Shown here piece after piece: positions 6,252-12,867 of a stretch of 17,639 nt of DNA. Under the pieces are notes generated by a model. It saw only the letters and a program-made list of their open reading frames with translations, was not told the DNA's origin and ran no database searches. The number at the start of each line of letters is the position of its first letter. Within the stretch, counting starts at the first letter, position 1. The position numbers and the translations under genes were made by a program. The stretch lies in NCBI GenBank assembly GCA_045642545.1, contig JAZUJB010000065.1, positions 1 to 17,639 on the forward strand. The letters run 5' to 3'. Origin of the DNA: F23-B02 sp045642545 (lineage in GTDB: Bacteria; Bacillota; Clostridia; Oscillospirales; Oscillospiraceae).

Positions 6252-8189
6252 TTAGTTACCGCCTTTTTTGATGCCGAGTCTCTTGAGTGTGGCTTCGGTG
6301 GGAACGCCTTCCTTGGACCAGCCGCGTACTGCGTAGTATGCCTTCTTCATCTTGTCGAGAGGAACCTTGGTGCTCTCGTCGGAGGGGTCCTGAGGAACAT
6401 CAGTGAGGCGTGCGGGCAGGCTGTCGTCCTTATCGGTTACGCCGAAGAGAGTGTCAACATATCTCTCGAGGGTGTAGCCGCGCTCGCCGCAGCGCAGCAG
6501 CTTACCGAGAGTCATCTTCATGCCGACTGCATACTTGTATGCGCGGTCATAGTGGAAGATGGACAGCGGGAAGAACAGCAGCTCGGGGTGCTTGTTAATC
6601 ATTCCGATTGCCGGTGCGAGAGAAGGCAGCATCTTGTTTATGGTCTGTGTGAGCTTGCCGTTGGGGTCGGTGAAAATGAAGTGCGGGAACATTGCGTAGC
6701 CGGTGAATACGCACTGACCGCCGGAGCCGACAATCTCAAACAGGCTCTGCATAAACATGGTCAGCTCAGCCTTTGCCTTGGGAGTCTGGCTGTCAACATG
6801 CAGGCCGAGGCACTCGAGGAATACGAGGTAGCCGCCGTCGAGGTGGCAGCCGCCGCGGTTGCCGACTGCGTAGCCGAGGCCCTGGCCGACGGAGCGGCGG
6901 GGCTCATAGGCTGCAAGCTCAAGGCCCTTGGAGTGGATTGCAAATTCCTTGCCGCCGTACTTTTCGCTCAGGCGCTTGCTGCCCTCTGCCAGCTCATCGC
7001 CGATGCCGCGACGGAAGGCGATATCCTCCCAGATTGCGGAGATGTTATCGGTTTCGCCGAAGTTGAGGCCGTTATTCCACAGGCCCTTTTCGTTTGCTTC
7101 CATTGCGTATGCAAGGGTGCTTGCTGCGGAAATGGTGTCGATACCGAGCTCATCAAGCTCGTTGTTCCACTTGAATACATTCTCAATGTTATTGTTGAGA
7201 ATGCCGCCGCCGAGCAGACCGAGAGTCTCGAGCTCGGGTCCCTTGACATGCTTGCCGTTAACGGTAACGGTGCGTGCGCACTTGATGGGGCAGCTCAAGC
7301 AGCCCTTGTTGACGACATTGTATTCCTCTGCAAGGAGCTCGCCGCAGACCTTTTCAAACTCGGGGTTTGTGCCCTGAGCAAAGTTGCGGGTTGCGAGGGT
7401 ATTGGTTGCCTGCATGCCGCTGATAAGGCCTGCAGTGCCCATCTTGGGCAGCTGGGTACCGGTGATGGGGTGCTCTCTGAGAGCCTTGACCCACTTTTTG
7501 TTCCATGCGGTATTCTTCTTTTCATTGTGAATCGGAGTCTTGTGGTTGCCGGATACGGCAATGCCCTTAAGATTCTTCCAGCCGAATACTGCACCGAGGC
7601 CTGCTCTGCCCGCTGCGCGCTCGCCGCTGAAGATGCCTGCGTAGCGAACGAGGTTTTCGCCCGCGGGGCCGATGGTGATAATGCCTGCCTTCATACGGCA
7701 GCCGTTATTTCTGTCGACGAGGTCGTGCATGGTCTGCTGGGACTCGGAAACGCGCTGACCCCAGACGCCGTCATAGTCGGCATCATGGAGAATGAAGCTG
7801 TCGTTGTAAATCTCAAGCCATGAGTGTCCGGAGCACTTGCCGGTGAGGATGAGTGCATCGTAGCCGGCCTTCTTCAGATAGTAGCCGAAGGTACCGCCGC
7901 AGTTTGAGGAGGCAATGATGCCGGTCTGAGGAGAAATTGCGGAGATGTTGAAACGGCAGGAGCTGGGTGCGCCGGTGCCGGTGAGGGGGCCGGTGGAGAT
8001 GACAATCATATTCTCCTCGGAGAATGCCTCTTCCTTGCCGGTGAGATTGTCAAACAGAATCTTTGCGGCCATCATTTTGCCGCCGATGAACAGTTCCTTG
8101 TCCTTGTCGCTCCATGGATAGTCCTCGAGCTTACCGGTTGAGAGGTCAAACTTTGCGACTTTATCCATATATCCTGAATACTTGCTCAT
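6252..8189 (-). CDS. Aldehyde:ferredoxin oxidoreductase (AOR family, tungsten/molybdenum bis-pterin enzyme)
   Basis: Predicted 645 residues, near the usual 600-650. The N-terminal half has family signatures such as FIGGKMMAAKIL (34-45), ISTGPLTGTGAPSSCRF (64-80), and GPAGENLVRYAGIFSGERAAGRAGLGAVFG (174-203, pterin contact). The [4Fe-4S] ligands are Cys297, Cys300 and Cys304 (GCLSCPIKC), with a fourth Cys492 in GSGGQCVF. The stretch near 424-451, YEPRRSVGQGLGY and RGGCHLDG, matches the cofactor-binding region. AOR enzymes interconvert aldehydes and carboxylic acids using ferredoxin, and are usually tungsten-dependent; the substrate and metal cannot be read here. The start at 8189 is preferred over 8243: the upstream extension (MQIYGLRTNHSY) does not fit the family and would cover a leader hairpin, while AAAGGA precedes 8189. 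It is the first gene of a unit with the polyferredoxin and a small peptide. Confidence 0.93.
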   Translation of the reverse strand: MSKYSGYMDKVAKFDLSTGKLEDYPWSDKDKELFIGGKMMAAKILFDNLTGKEEAFSEENMIVISTGPLTGTGAPSSCRFNISAISPQTGIIASSNCGGTFGYYLKKAGYDALILTGKCSGHSWLEIYNDSFILHDADYDGVWGQRVSESQQTMHDLVDRNNGCRMKAGIITIGPAGENLVRYAGIFSGERAAGRAGLGAVFGWKNLKGIAVSGNHKTPIHNEKKNTAWNKKWVKALREHPITGTQLPKMGTAGLISGMQATNTLATRNFAQGTNPEFEKVCGELLAEEYNVVNKGCLSCPIKCARTVTVNGKHVKGPELETLGLLGGGILNNNIENVFKWNNELDELGIDTISAASTLAYAMEANEKGLWNNGLNFGETDNISAIWEDIAFRRGIGDELAEGSKRLSEKYGGKEFAIHSKGLELAAYEPRRSVGQGLGYAVGNRGGCHLDGGYLVFLECLGLHVDSQTPKAKAELTMFMQSLFEIVGSGGQCVFTGYAMFPHFIFTDPNGKLTQTINKMLPSLAPAIGMINKHPELLFFPLSIFHYDRAYKYAVGMKMTLGKLLRCGERGYTLERYVDTLFGVTDKDDSLPARLTDVPQDPSDESTKVPLDKMKKAYYAVRGWSKEGVPTEATLKRLGIKKGGN

Positions 8190-8220
8190 TACATCAGTCC
8201 TTTCAGTGTAACTGTGATTA

Positions 8221-8245
8221 GTACGCAAACCGTAGATTTGCATAC
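8221..8245 (-). promoter_or_regulatory. Leader hairpin of the aldehyde oxidoreductase transcript
   Basis: In the minus-strand leader, the arms 8245-8237 and 8229-8221 pair over 9 bp (one G-U) around a 7-nt loop. It lies between the predicted transcription start and the ribosome site. It is too small to be a known molybdenum or tungsten cofactor riboswitch; it may only affect stability or translation. Confidence 0.35.
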
Positions 8246-8281
8246 CGCGCGTGAGTATTTTACATATTTTTTAACAAAGTA

Positions 8282-8310
8282 ATTATAGCATCAAAGCCTT
8301 GAAACTTCAA
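8282..8310 (-). promoter_or_regulatory. Promoter of the aldehyde oxidoreductase unit
   Basis: On the minus strand TTGAAG (8310-8305, 4/6) and a perfect TATAAT (8287-8282) are 17 bp apart. This predicts a leader of about 85 bases. It lies back to back with the promoter of the RNA methyltransferase on the other strand. Confidence 0.65.
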
Positions 8311-8391
8311 GCAATTATTGAGATTATAAGCAGAATATTAAACCTTTTCTTACACTATGACGCAATGTGTCCAAATAATAACAGTGTAATA

Positions 8392-8420
8392 TTGCGATTT
8401 TGTGCCTATGAGGGTATAAT
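8392..8420 (+). promoter_or_regulatory. Promoter of the SpoU methyltransferase unit
   Basis: TTGCGA (8392-8397, 4/6) and a perfect TATAAT (8415-8420) are 17 bp apart, about 33 bases before the start codon at 8454. Confidence 0.65.
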
Positions 8421-8453
8421 GTAGTTAATTTTCTTCTGACAGGAAATAATATT

Positions 8454-9293
8454 ATGGCAAATATTATTGAGATAAACGACTTTTCCGCGCCCGAACTTGA
8501 TATCTACGCGCGGCTTACCGAGGTGCAGCTGCTTAACCGCCGTGAGCCCGAGAAGGGCATTTTCATTGCGGAAAGCCCGAAGGTAATCGAGCGAGCGCTC
8601 AACGCAGGCTGTGTCCCCATATCCTTTCTTATGGAGAGCAGACATGTTGAAAATCAGGCAAAGGATATAATTGCCCGCTGCGGCGATATTCCCATTTACA
8701 CCGCCGAGCTGGATGTGCTGACTCAGCTCACGGGCTTTAAGCTCACGCGCGGTATGCTGTGCGCAATGTACCGCCCCAAGCTGCCGACAGTTGAGGATAT
8801 CTGCCGCGGAGCAAGACGCGTTGCGGTGCTTGAGGATGTTATGAATCCGACCAATGTCGGCGCAATTTTCCGCTCGGCCGCAGCCCTCGGAATTGATGCG
8901 GTGCTGCTCACAAGCGCCTCGAGCAATCCTCTGTACCGCCGCTCGATACGCGTTAGTATGGGCACGGTATTTCAGGTACCGTGGACCTTCCTCGACGAGC
9001 GCGGCATAGCGCAGCTTCGCGAGCTCGGCTTCAAGACCGCGGCAATGGCACTGTGCGACGATTCGCTGAACATTTACGATGCCCGGCTTAAGGCTGAGGA
9101 GCGCCTTGCAATAGTTCTCGGCACCGAGGGCGACGGTCTTGCGGCAGGCACGATTGCCGACTGCGACTACACCGTGCGCATACCGATGTCGCACGGCGTT
9201 GACTCTCTGAATGTTGCAGCGGCAAGCGCGGTGGCATTTTATCAGCTCGGCATGATGTCCGCACTTGACGGAAGCGGCAGCGCACAGTTATAA
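8454..9293 (+). CDS. SpoU/TrmH-family RNA 2'-O-ribose methyltransferase
   Basis: Predicted 279-residue cytoplasmic SPOUT-class methyltransferase, which transfers a methyl group from S-adenosylmethionine to a ribose 2'-OH in rRNA or tRNA. The N-terminal part (about 1-105) looks like a SpoU substrate-binding domain: it has FIAESPKVIERAL at 37-49 and ends near LTRGMLCAM. The catalytic domain has all three SpoU motifs: NPTNVGAIFRSA at 131-142 with the catalytic Asn/Arg, LGTEGDGL at 222-229, and IPMSHGVDSLNVAAAS at 243-258. The size and two-domain plan fit RlmB/TsnR-like rRNA enzymes; the target nucleotide is not predictable. The start is supported by an AGGA site. The next gene begins 32 bases after the stop and shares the transcript. 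Confidence 0.92.
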   Translation: MANIIEINDFSAPELDIYARLTEVQLLNRREPEKGIFIAESPKVIERALNAGCVPISFLMESRHVENQAKDIIARCGDIPIYTAELDVLTQLTGFKLTRGMLCAMYRPKLPTVEDICRGARRVAVLEDVMNPTNVGAIFRSAAALGIDAVLLTSASSNPLYRRSIRVSMGTVFQVPWTFLDERGIAQLRELGFKTAAMALCDDSLNIYDARLKAEERLAIVLGTEGDGLAAGTIADCDYTVRIPMSHGVDSLNVAAASAVAFYQLGMMSALDGSGSAQL

Positions 9294-9325
9294 TTAATAC
9301 ACAAATCTTTATCGGAGACAGAGCC

Positions 9326-9655
9326 ATGAACATTAATGTCATTAAGTTTTTTGAAAAATACAATTCCGACCCCGGTCTTTATCAGCGCGTGCAGGACGCA
9401 CTTGCAATGTACCCCGGCAGCCTCGAAATCCGCGAGGCGGTTGTAGAGGATGTTCTTCTGCCGATAGCAGCGGAGATGGGTCTTCCCTTCACCGTTGTTG
9501 ACCTCAAGGTTTACGAGGCAAGCAAGAAGAATGCAAAGCACAAGGATGTTGAGCTTACCGAGGAGGACCTCGCCGCCGAAGATGACGACGAGGATTACTG
9601 GCTTGAGGACAAGGGCTGGACTAATGACGAGTCCTGCTTCTGCGGCGACAAGTAA
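9326..9655 (+). CDS. Small acidic protein with a Nif11-like N-terminal region
   Basis: Predicted 109 residues, strongly acidic. I do not recognise it with certainty. The first 64 residues follow a pattern like the Nif11 leader family: an aromatic helix FFEKYNSDPGLYQRVQDAL (8-26), then LPIAAEMGLPFTVVDLKVYE (45-64), which parallels the Nif11 consensus for its second helix. The insert between the two is longer than usual. The tail (65-109) is Lys-rich, then highly acidic (AAEDDDEDYW), and ends in a Cys-containing stretch with Cys104 and Cys106 (ESCFCGDK). No signal peptide or membrane helix is present. A GGAGA site at 9314-9318 supports the start. It follows the methyltransferase by 32 bases and ends at a terminator. 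It might be a RiPP-precursor relative or an ordinary acidic protein; no modification enzyme is nearby. Confidence 0.8.
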   Translation: MNINVIKFFEKYNSDPGLYQRVQDALAMYPGSLEIREAVVEDVLLPIAAEMGLPFTVVDLKVYEASKKNAKHKDVELTEEDLAAEDDDEDYWLEDKGWTNDESCFCGDK

Positions 9656-9666
9656 TAGCTATTTAT

Positions 9667-9701
9667 AATAATTCCCGTACTTTGGGCGGGAATTATTTTT
9701 T
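9667..9701 (+). terminator. Rho-independent terminator after the acidic Nif11-like gene
   Basis: The arms 9667-9677 and 9687-9697 form a perfect 11-bp stem with a 9-nt loop, and the T-run continues to 9701. It closes the methyltransferase/acidic-protein unit only 40 bases before the next gene. Confidence 0.88.
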
Positions 9702-9741
9702 CAGCGCAGAAATACATACATCACAGCAAAGGAATGGTACT

Positions 9742-10971
9742 ATGAAGGTTCAGCGTGATTACCCGAAATTCGTAATCACCGCAAAGGGCACGAGATGGGT
9801 CGAGCAGGGCCATCCGTGGATATATGATGCCGAGGTCATCTCCTCCGAGGGAGAATGCGAAAACGGCGCGCTTGTCGATGCCGTAAGCGAAAAGGGCAAG
9901 TATCTCGGCACGGGCTTTTTAAGCCTCAACAGCAAGATAAGAATCCGCCTTATCTCGCGCAACGCAAACGACAAATTCGACGAGGCATTCTGGCGCAGAC
10001 GCATTAAATATGCGTGGGATTACCGCAAGACCGTTATGGGCGAGGACACGGGCTGCTGCCGCGTTATCTTCGGCGAGGCTGACTCCTTCCCCGGTCTGAC
10101 CGTTGACCGCTTTTCCGACATTCTCGTTACGCAGACTCTGTCTGTGGGTATTGAGAAATTAAAGCCCATGCTGTTTCCCCTCATAGTTGAGGTGCTGAGG
10201 GCTGACGGGCAGAATATAAGCGGCATATTCGAGCGCAACGATGTGAAAATCCGCGAGCTTGAAGGGCTTGAGCAGAACAAGGGCTGGTTTGAGCTTGAGG
10301 GCGAAGCGCAGCCCGAAAGCACCGTAACGGAAATCTGCGAAAACGGCATTTATTATAGCGTCGATGTTGAAAACGGTCAGAAAACCGGTTTCTTCCTCGA
10401 CCAGAAGTACAACCGCCTTGCGGTTGCGCGTCTTGCAAAGGGCAGGCGCGTGCTCGACTGTTTCACACACACGGGCTCATTTGCTCTCAATGCCGCAATG
10501 GGCGGCGCAGAGCATGTCACCGCAGTCGATGTTTCAGAGTCCGCTATTGAAATGGCAAAGAAGAACGCCGAACGCAACGGGCTTTCCGAGCGCATGGATT
10601 TCATTGCCGCAAATGTCTTTGACCTGCTGCCCGAGATGGAGGCAAAGGGCAAGGCTCCGTACGACTTCATCATTCTCGACCCCCCTGCCTTCACGAAGTC
10701 CCGCAAGACCGTTCGCAGCGCAGAGAAGGGCTACAAGGAGATTAATCTTCGCGCACTTAAGCTTCTGCCGCGCGGCGGATATTTCGCAACCGCCTCATGC
10801 AGCCACTTTATGCCCTCGGAACTTTTCGTAAAGATGCTGCGCTCGGCGGCGCTTGACGCAGGCGTTGAGCTTCGGCAGATTGAGGCGCGTCAGCAGTCAC
10901 CCGACCACCCGATACTCTGGAATGTTCCCGAAACCGATTACTTGAAATTTTACATTTTCCAGATAGTTTAA
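9742..10971 (+). CDS. RlmI-like 23S rRNA (cytosine-C5) methyltransferase
   Basis: Predicted 409 residues, matching the RlmI/YccW family size. The N-terminus (about 5-75) is a PUA-like RNA-binding region containing GTRWVEQGHPWIYDAEV. A central segment has VENGQKTGFFLDQKYNR (about 211-227), a hallmark of this group. The Rossmann methyltransferase domain shows VLDCFTHTGSFALNAA for S-adenosylmethionine, AVDVSESAI, the DPPAFTKS motif IV and TASCSH, where Cys is the probable catalytic residue. The family makes 5-methylcytosine in 23S rRNA; the exact site is inferred by homology. The start at 9742 has an AAAGGA site; an upstream in-frame ATG at 9682 would lie inside the terminator. No clear promoter was found between terminator and start, so partial read-through or a non-consensus promoter may drive it. 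Confidence 0.9.
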   Translation: MKVQRDYPKFVITAKGTRWVEQGHPWIYDAEVISSEGECENGALVDAVSEKGKYLGTGFLSLNSKIRIRLISRNANDKFDEAFWRRRIKYAWDYRKTVMGEDTGCCRVIFGEADSFPGLTVDRFSDILVTQTLSVGIEKLKPMLFPLIVEVLRADGQNISGIFERNDVKIRELEGLEQNKGWFELEGEAQPESTVTEICENGIYYSVDVENGQKTGFFLDQKYNRLAVARLAKGRRVLDCFTHTGSFALNAAMGGAEHVTAVDVSESAIEMAKKNAERNGLSERMDFIAANVFDLLPEMEAKGKAPYDFIILDPPAFTKSRKTVRSAEKGYKEINLRALKLLPRGGYFATASCSHFMPSELFVKMLRSAALDAGVELRQIEARQQSPDHPILWNVPETDYLKFYIFQIV

Positions 10972-11036
10972 GCTGTTTGCAAGCACATGAGCACGAATGA
11001 AAAATTGAGATAAAAATATGAACTTGGAGGTACAAA

Positions 11037-12467
11037 ATGGCAAGAACTCTTAAGGACATCCTTGCACTTTGCGAGGAAAAGGAAATCCGCATTGTTGATT
11101 TCAAAATGACAGACATCGACGGCAGGTGGAGACACCTTAGCATTCCCGTTGAGCGTCTTAACGAGGACACAATGACCTACGGCATCGGCTTTGACGGCTC
11201 TAACTACGGCTATGCCCCCGTCGAAAGCAGCGATATGGTCTTCGTGCCCGACCTCGAGTCTGCAACCGTTGACAACTTCGCGGAAATCCCCACACTTTCA
11301 ATGATTGGCGATGTAATGATAATTGACCGCCCCGCAAACCGTCCCTTCGACCAGTATCCCCGCAATGTTGCAAAGCGCGCAAACGAGTATATGCGCGAGC
11401 TCGGCATTGCAGATACCATGATTGTAGGACCCGAATATGAGTTCTATGTGTTCGACGGTGTCACCTACGAAAACCGCCCCGAGTGCAGCGGCTACAACAT
11501 CAGCGCAAGCCAGGCTGAGTGGAACGGCGGCTCGGAGTACAACAACCTCGGCTATCAGGTACAGCATCACGCAGGCTACCACACCAGCCTGCCCATGGAT
11601 GTTACCAACGACCTGCGAAGCAGAATCTGCCTCATGCTCGAGGATTGGGGCGTTAAGGTCAAGTACCATCACCACGAGGTCGGCGGCTGCGGTCAGCTCG
11701 AGGTCGAGGTTGAGCTCGGCGAGATGACCGAAATGGCAGACAAGACCATGGTCGCAAAATACATCATCAAGAACGCAGCCGTTCAGGACGGCAGAACCGC
11801 AACCTTTATGCCCAAGCCCGTTCGCGGTGAGGCAGGCAGCGGTATGCATGTCCATATGCAGCTGCTCAAGGACGGTCAGCCCATCTTCTATGATGAGAAC
11901 AACTACGCACAGCTGTCCGACACCGCGATGTACTTCATCGGCGGTCTGCTCGAGCACGCGGCATCTCTGTGCGCAATCACCAACCCCTCCACCAACTCCT
12001 ACAAGCGCCTTGTTCCCGGCTTCGAGGCTCCCGTAACCATCGGTTACGCAATGGCAAACCGCAGCGCGGTCGTGCGTATCCCCGCATATGCAAAGAGCCC
12101 CAAGGCAAAGCGCTTTGAGCTGCGCAATCCCGATGCGACCTGCAATCCCTACTACGCATTCGCGGCAATCCTCATGGCAGGTCTCGACGGCATTCAGAAC
12201 AAGATTGACCCGCACGCAAAGGGTTGGGGCCCGTTTGACTGCAATCTGTTTGACCTTCCCGAGGAGGAGAAGGCAAAGCTGGGCGGTCTGCCCGCAAGTC
12301 TCGGCGAGGCACTCGATGCACTCGAGCGCGACCACGAATACCTCACCCGCGGCGGAGTATTCCCCGAGCGTCTTATCAAGCTCCATATCGAAAAGCACCG
12401 CGCAGAAGCCGAAAAGGTCGAGCGCGTGCCGCATCCCATGGAGTTTGCAATGTACTACGACCTGTAA
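11037..12467 (+). CDS. glnA: Type I glutamine synthetase
   Basis: Predicted 476-residue glutamine synthetase, which makes glutamine from glutamate, ammonia and ATP in the cytoplasm, normally as a dodecamer. Motifs are clear: GFDGSNYGYAPVESSDM (51-67, Asp loop), GPEYEFYVFD (131-140, metal site), VGGCGQLEVEV (215-225), KPVRGEAGSGMHVHMQL (260-276, ATP/metal), NRSAVVRIP (341-349) and RFELRNPDATCNPYYAFA (359-376). Length and the segment NLFDLPEEE (403-411) resemble the beta subtype more than the 444-residue alpha subtype of Bacillus. At residue 405 (codon 12249-12251, ttt) there is Phe where beta enzymes carry the adenylylated Tyr, so adenylyl control at this site cannot occur. GGAGG precedes the start. 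No glnR, glnB or glnE gene is in view. The 65-base gap from the previous gene shows no clear promoter. Confidence 0.95.
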   Translation: MARTLKDILALCEEKEIRIVDFKMTDIDGRWRHLSIPVERLNEDTMTYGIGFDGSNYGYAPVESSDMVFVPDLESATVDNFAEIPTLSMIGDVMIIDRPANRPFDQYPRNVAKRANEYMRELGIADTMIVGPEYEFYVFDGVTYENRPECSGYNISASQAEWNGGSEYNNLGYQVQHHAGYHTSLPMDVTNDLRSRICLMLEDWGVKVKYHHHEVGGCGQLEVEVELGEMTEMADKTMVAKYIIKNAAVQDGRTATFMPKPVRGEAGSGMHVHMQLLKDGQPIFYDENNYAQLSDTAMYFIGGLLEHAASLCAITNPSTNSYKRLVPGFEAPVTIGYAMANRSAVVRIPAYAKSPKAKRFELRNPDATCNPYYAFAAILMAGLDGIQNKIDPHAKGWGPFDCNLFDLPEEEKAKLGGLPASLGEALDALERDHEYLTRGGVFPERLIKLHIEKHRAEAEKVERVPHPMEFAMYYDL

Positions 12468-12545
12468 AACAAGAAGCGGTGGCCCAGGGCGGTGCACCGT
12501 AGGGATTTATAGGTTTTGAAATGCCCTTTTCCGCCCATACGGCAC

Positions 12546-12588
12546 AAAAAATTCCGGTAATACATAGCCAGTATTACCGGAATTTTTT
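12546..12588. terminator. Strong hairpin with A/T flanks; probable terminator of glutamine synthetase
   Basis: A perfect 18-bp inverted repeat (12546-12563 and 12571-12588) with a 7-nt loop, poly-A at the left foot and poly-T at the right. It is about 80 bases after the glutamine synthetase stop and is also the apical hairpin of the left unit of the surrounding repeat. It could work on either strand. Confidence 0.88.
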
Positions 12589-12674
12589 ATTTGTCTGTAC
12601 GAAAAATTGCTATCTCAAAACTGCATAGCACCTTGAAAGTGAGATGTTTTCTGCAAGGCAAGACAAAAAACGCA

Positions 12675-12695
12675 GGAATACTGGATATGTATTCC
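12675..12695. repeat. Second apical hairpin of the nested repeat
   Basis: The arms 12675-12681 and 12689-12695 (7 bp) have a 7-nt loop that is the reverse complement of the loop of the 12546-12588 hairpin apart from one base. A-rich sequence precedes it and CTTTTT follows within 10 bases, mirroring the flanks of the first hairpin. Confidence 0.65.
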
Positions 12696-12803
12696 GAGGC
12701 TTTTTAACGAAGCTTTGCGGGAAACAGATTCTTTCAAGGCTGTAAATTCCTACGGCGCACCGCCCCAATGAACCACCGCTTTTTTACTATGCGCAGTGTT
12801 ATC

Positions 12804-12832
12804 TTGACGAAATAATCAGAATGCGGTATTAT
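12804..12832 (+). promoter_or_regulatory. Promoter of the zinc-ribbon/Ig-like gene
   Basis: TTGACG (12804-12809, 5/6) and TATTAT (12827-12832, 5/6) are 17 bp apart. It lies just outside the right end of the inverted-repeat element and about 35 bases before the start codon at 12868. Confidence 0.7.
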
Positions 12833-12867
12833 TATTTATGTATCTTCAAATTGAAGGAGGAAAACAT

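Larger units (their letters stand above)
12474..12781. repeat. Nested inverted-repeat element (two diverged hairpin units head to head)
   Basis: This fills most of the 400-bp gap between glutamine synthetase and the zinc-ribbon gene and has no coding capacity. The outer arms pair 12474-12521 with 12731-12781; the best part, 12487-12509 against 12743-12765, matches at 21 of 23 positions. Inside, the hairpin at 12546-12588 (left unit) and the hairpin at 12675-12695 (right unit) are inverted copies: 12559-12575 and the reverse complement of 12677-12693 differ at one of 17 bases. So the left unit (about 12474-12600) and right unit (about 12660-12781) appear to be copies of one roughly 120-bp repeat in opposite orientation. 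A further 9-bp inverted pair (12631-12639 and 12731-12739) allows alternative folding. The right end runs into six T. It resembles a MITE or BIME-type intergenic repeat. No target duplication is evident. Confidence 0.75.

Noticed and set aside
5919..7823. 634-codon open frame on the plus strand opposite the aldehyde oxidoreductase
   Set aside because: It lies wholly antisense to well-supported genes with clear motifs, its translation has no recognisable domain and is rich in Ala/Cys/Val as expected from mirrored codon bias, and it has no ribosome site.
8190..8453. Molybdenum/tungsten cofactor riboswitch in the aldehyde oxidoreductase leader
   Set aside because: The leader is only about 85 bases and holds a single small hairpin, too short and simple for the known cofactor riboswitch.
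8406..9194. 262-codon minus-strand frame opposite the SpoU methyltransferase
   Set aside because: It overlaps a gene with all three SpoU motifs, and its start would run through the divergent promoter region with no ribosome site in support.
11298..12497. 399-codon open frame on the minus strand opposite glutamine synthetase
   Set aside because: It is antisense to a gene with complete family motifs. Its low-complexity Cys/Val/Ala-rich translation is a by-product of the GC-rich third positions of the real gene.
12474..12781. CRISPR array or insertion sequence
   Set aside because: There are only two diverged units in opposite orientation with no spacers, no transposase frame, and no evident target-site duplication.
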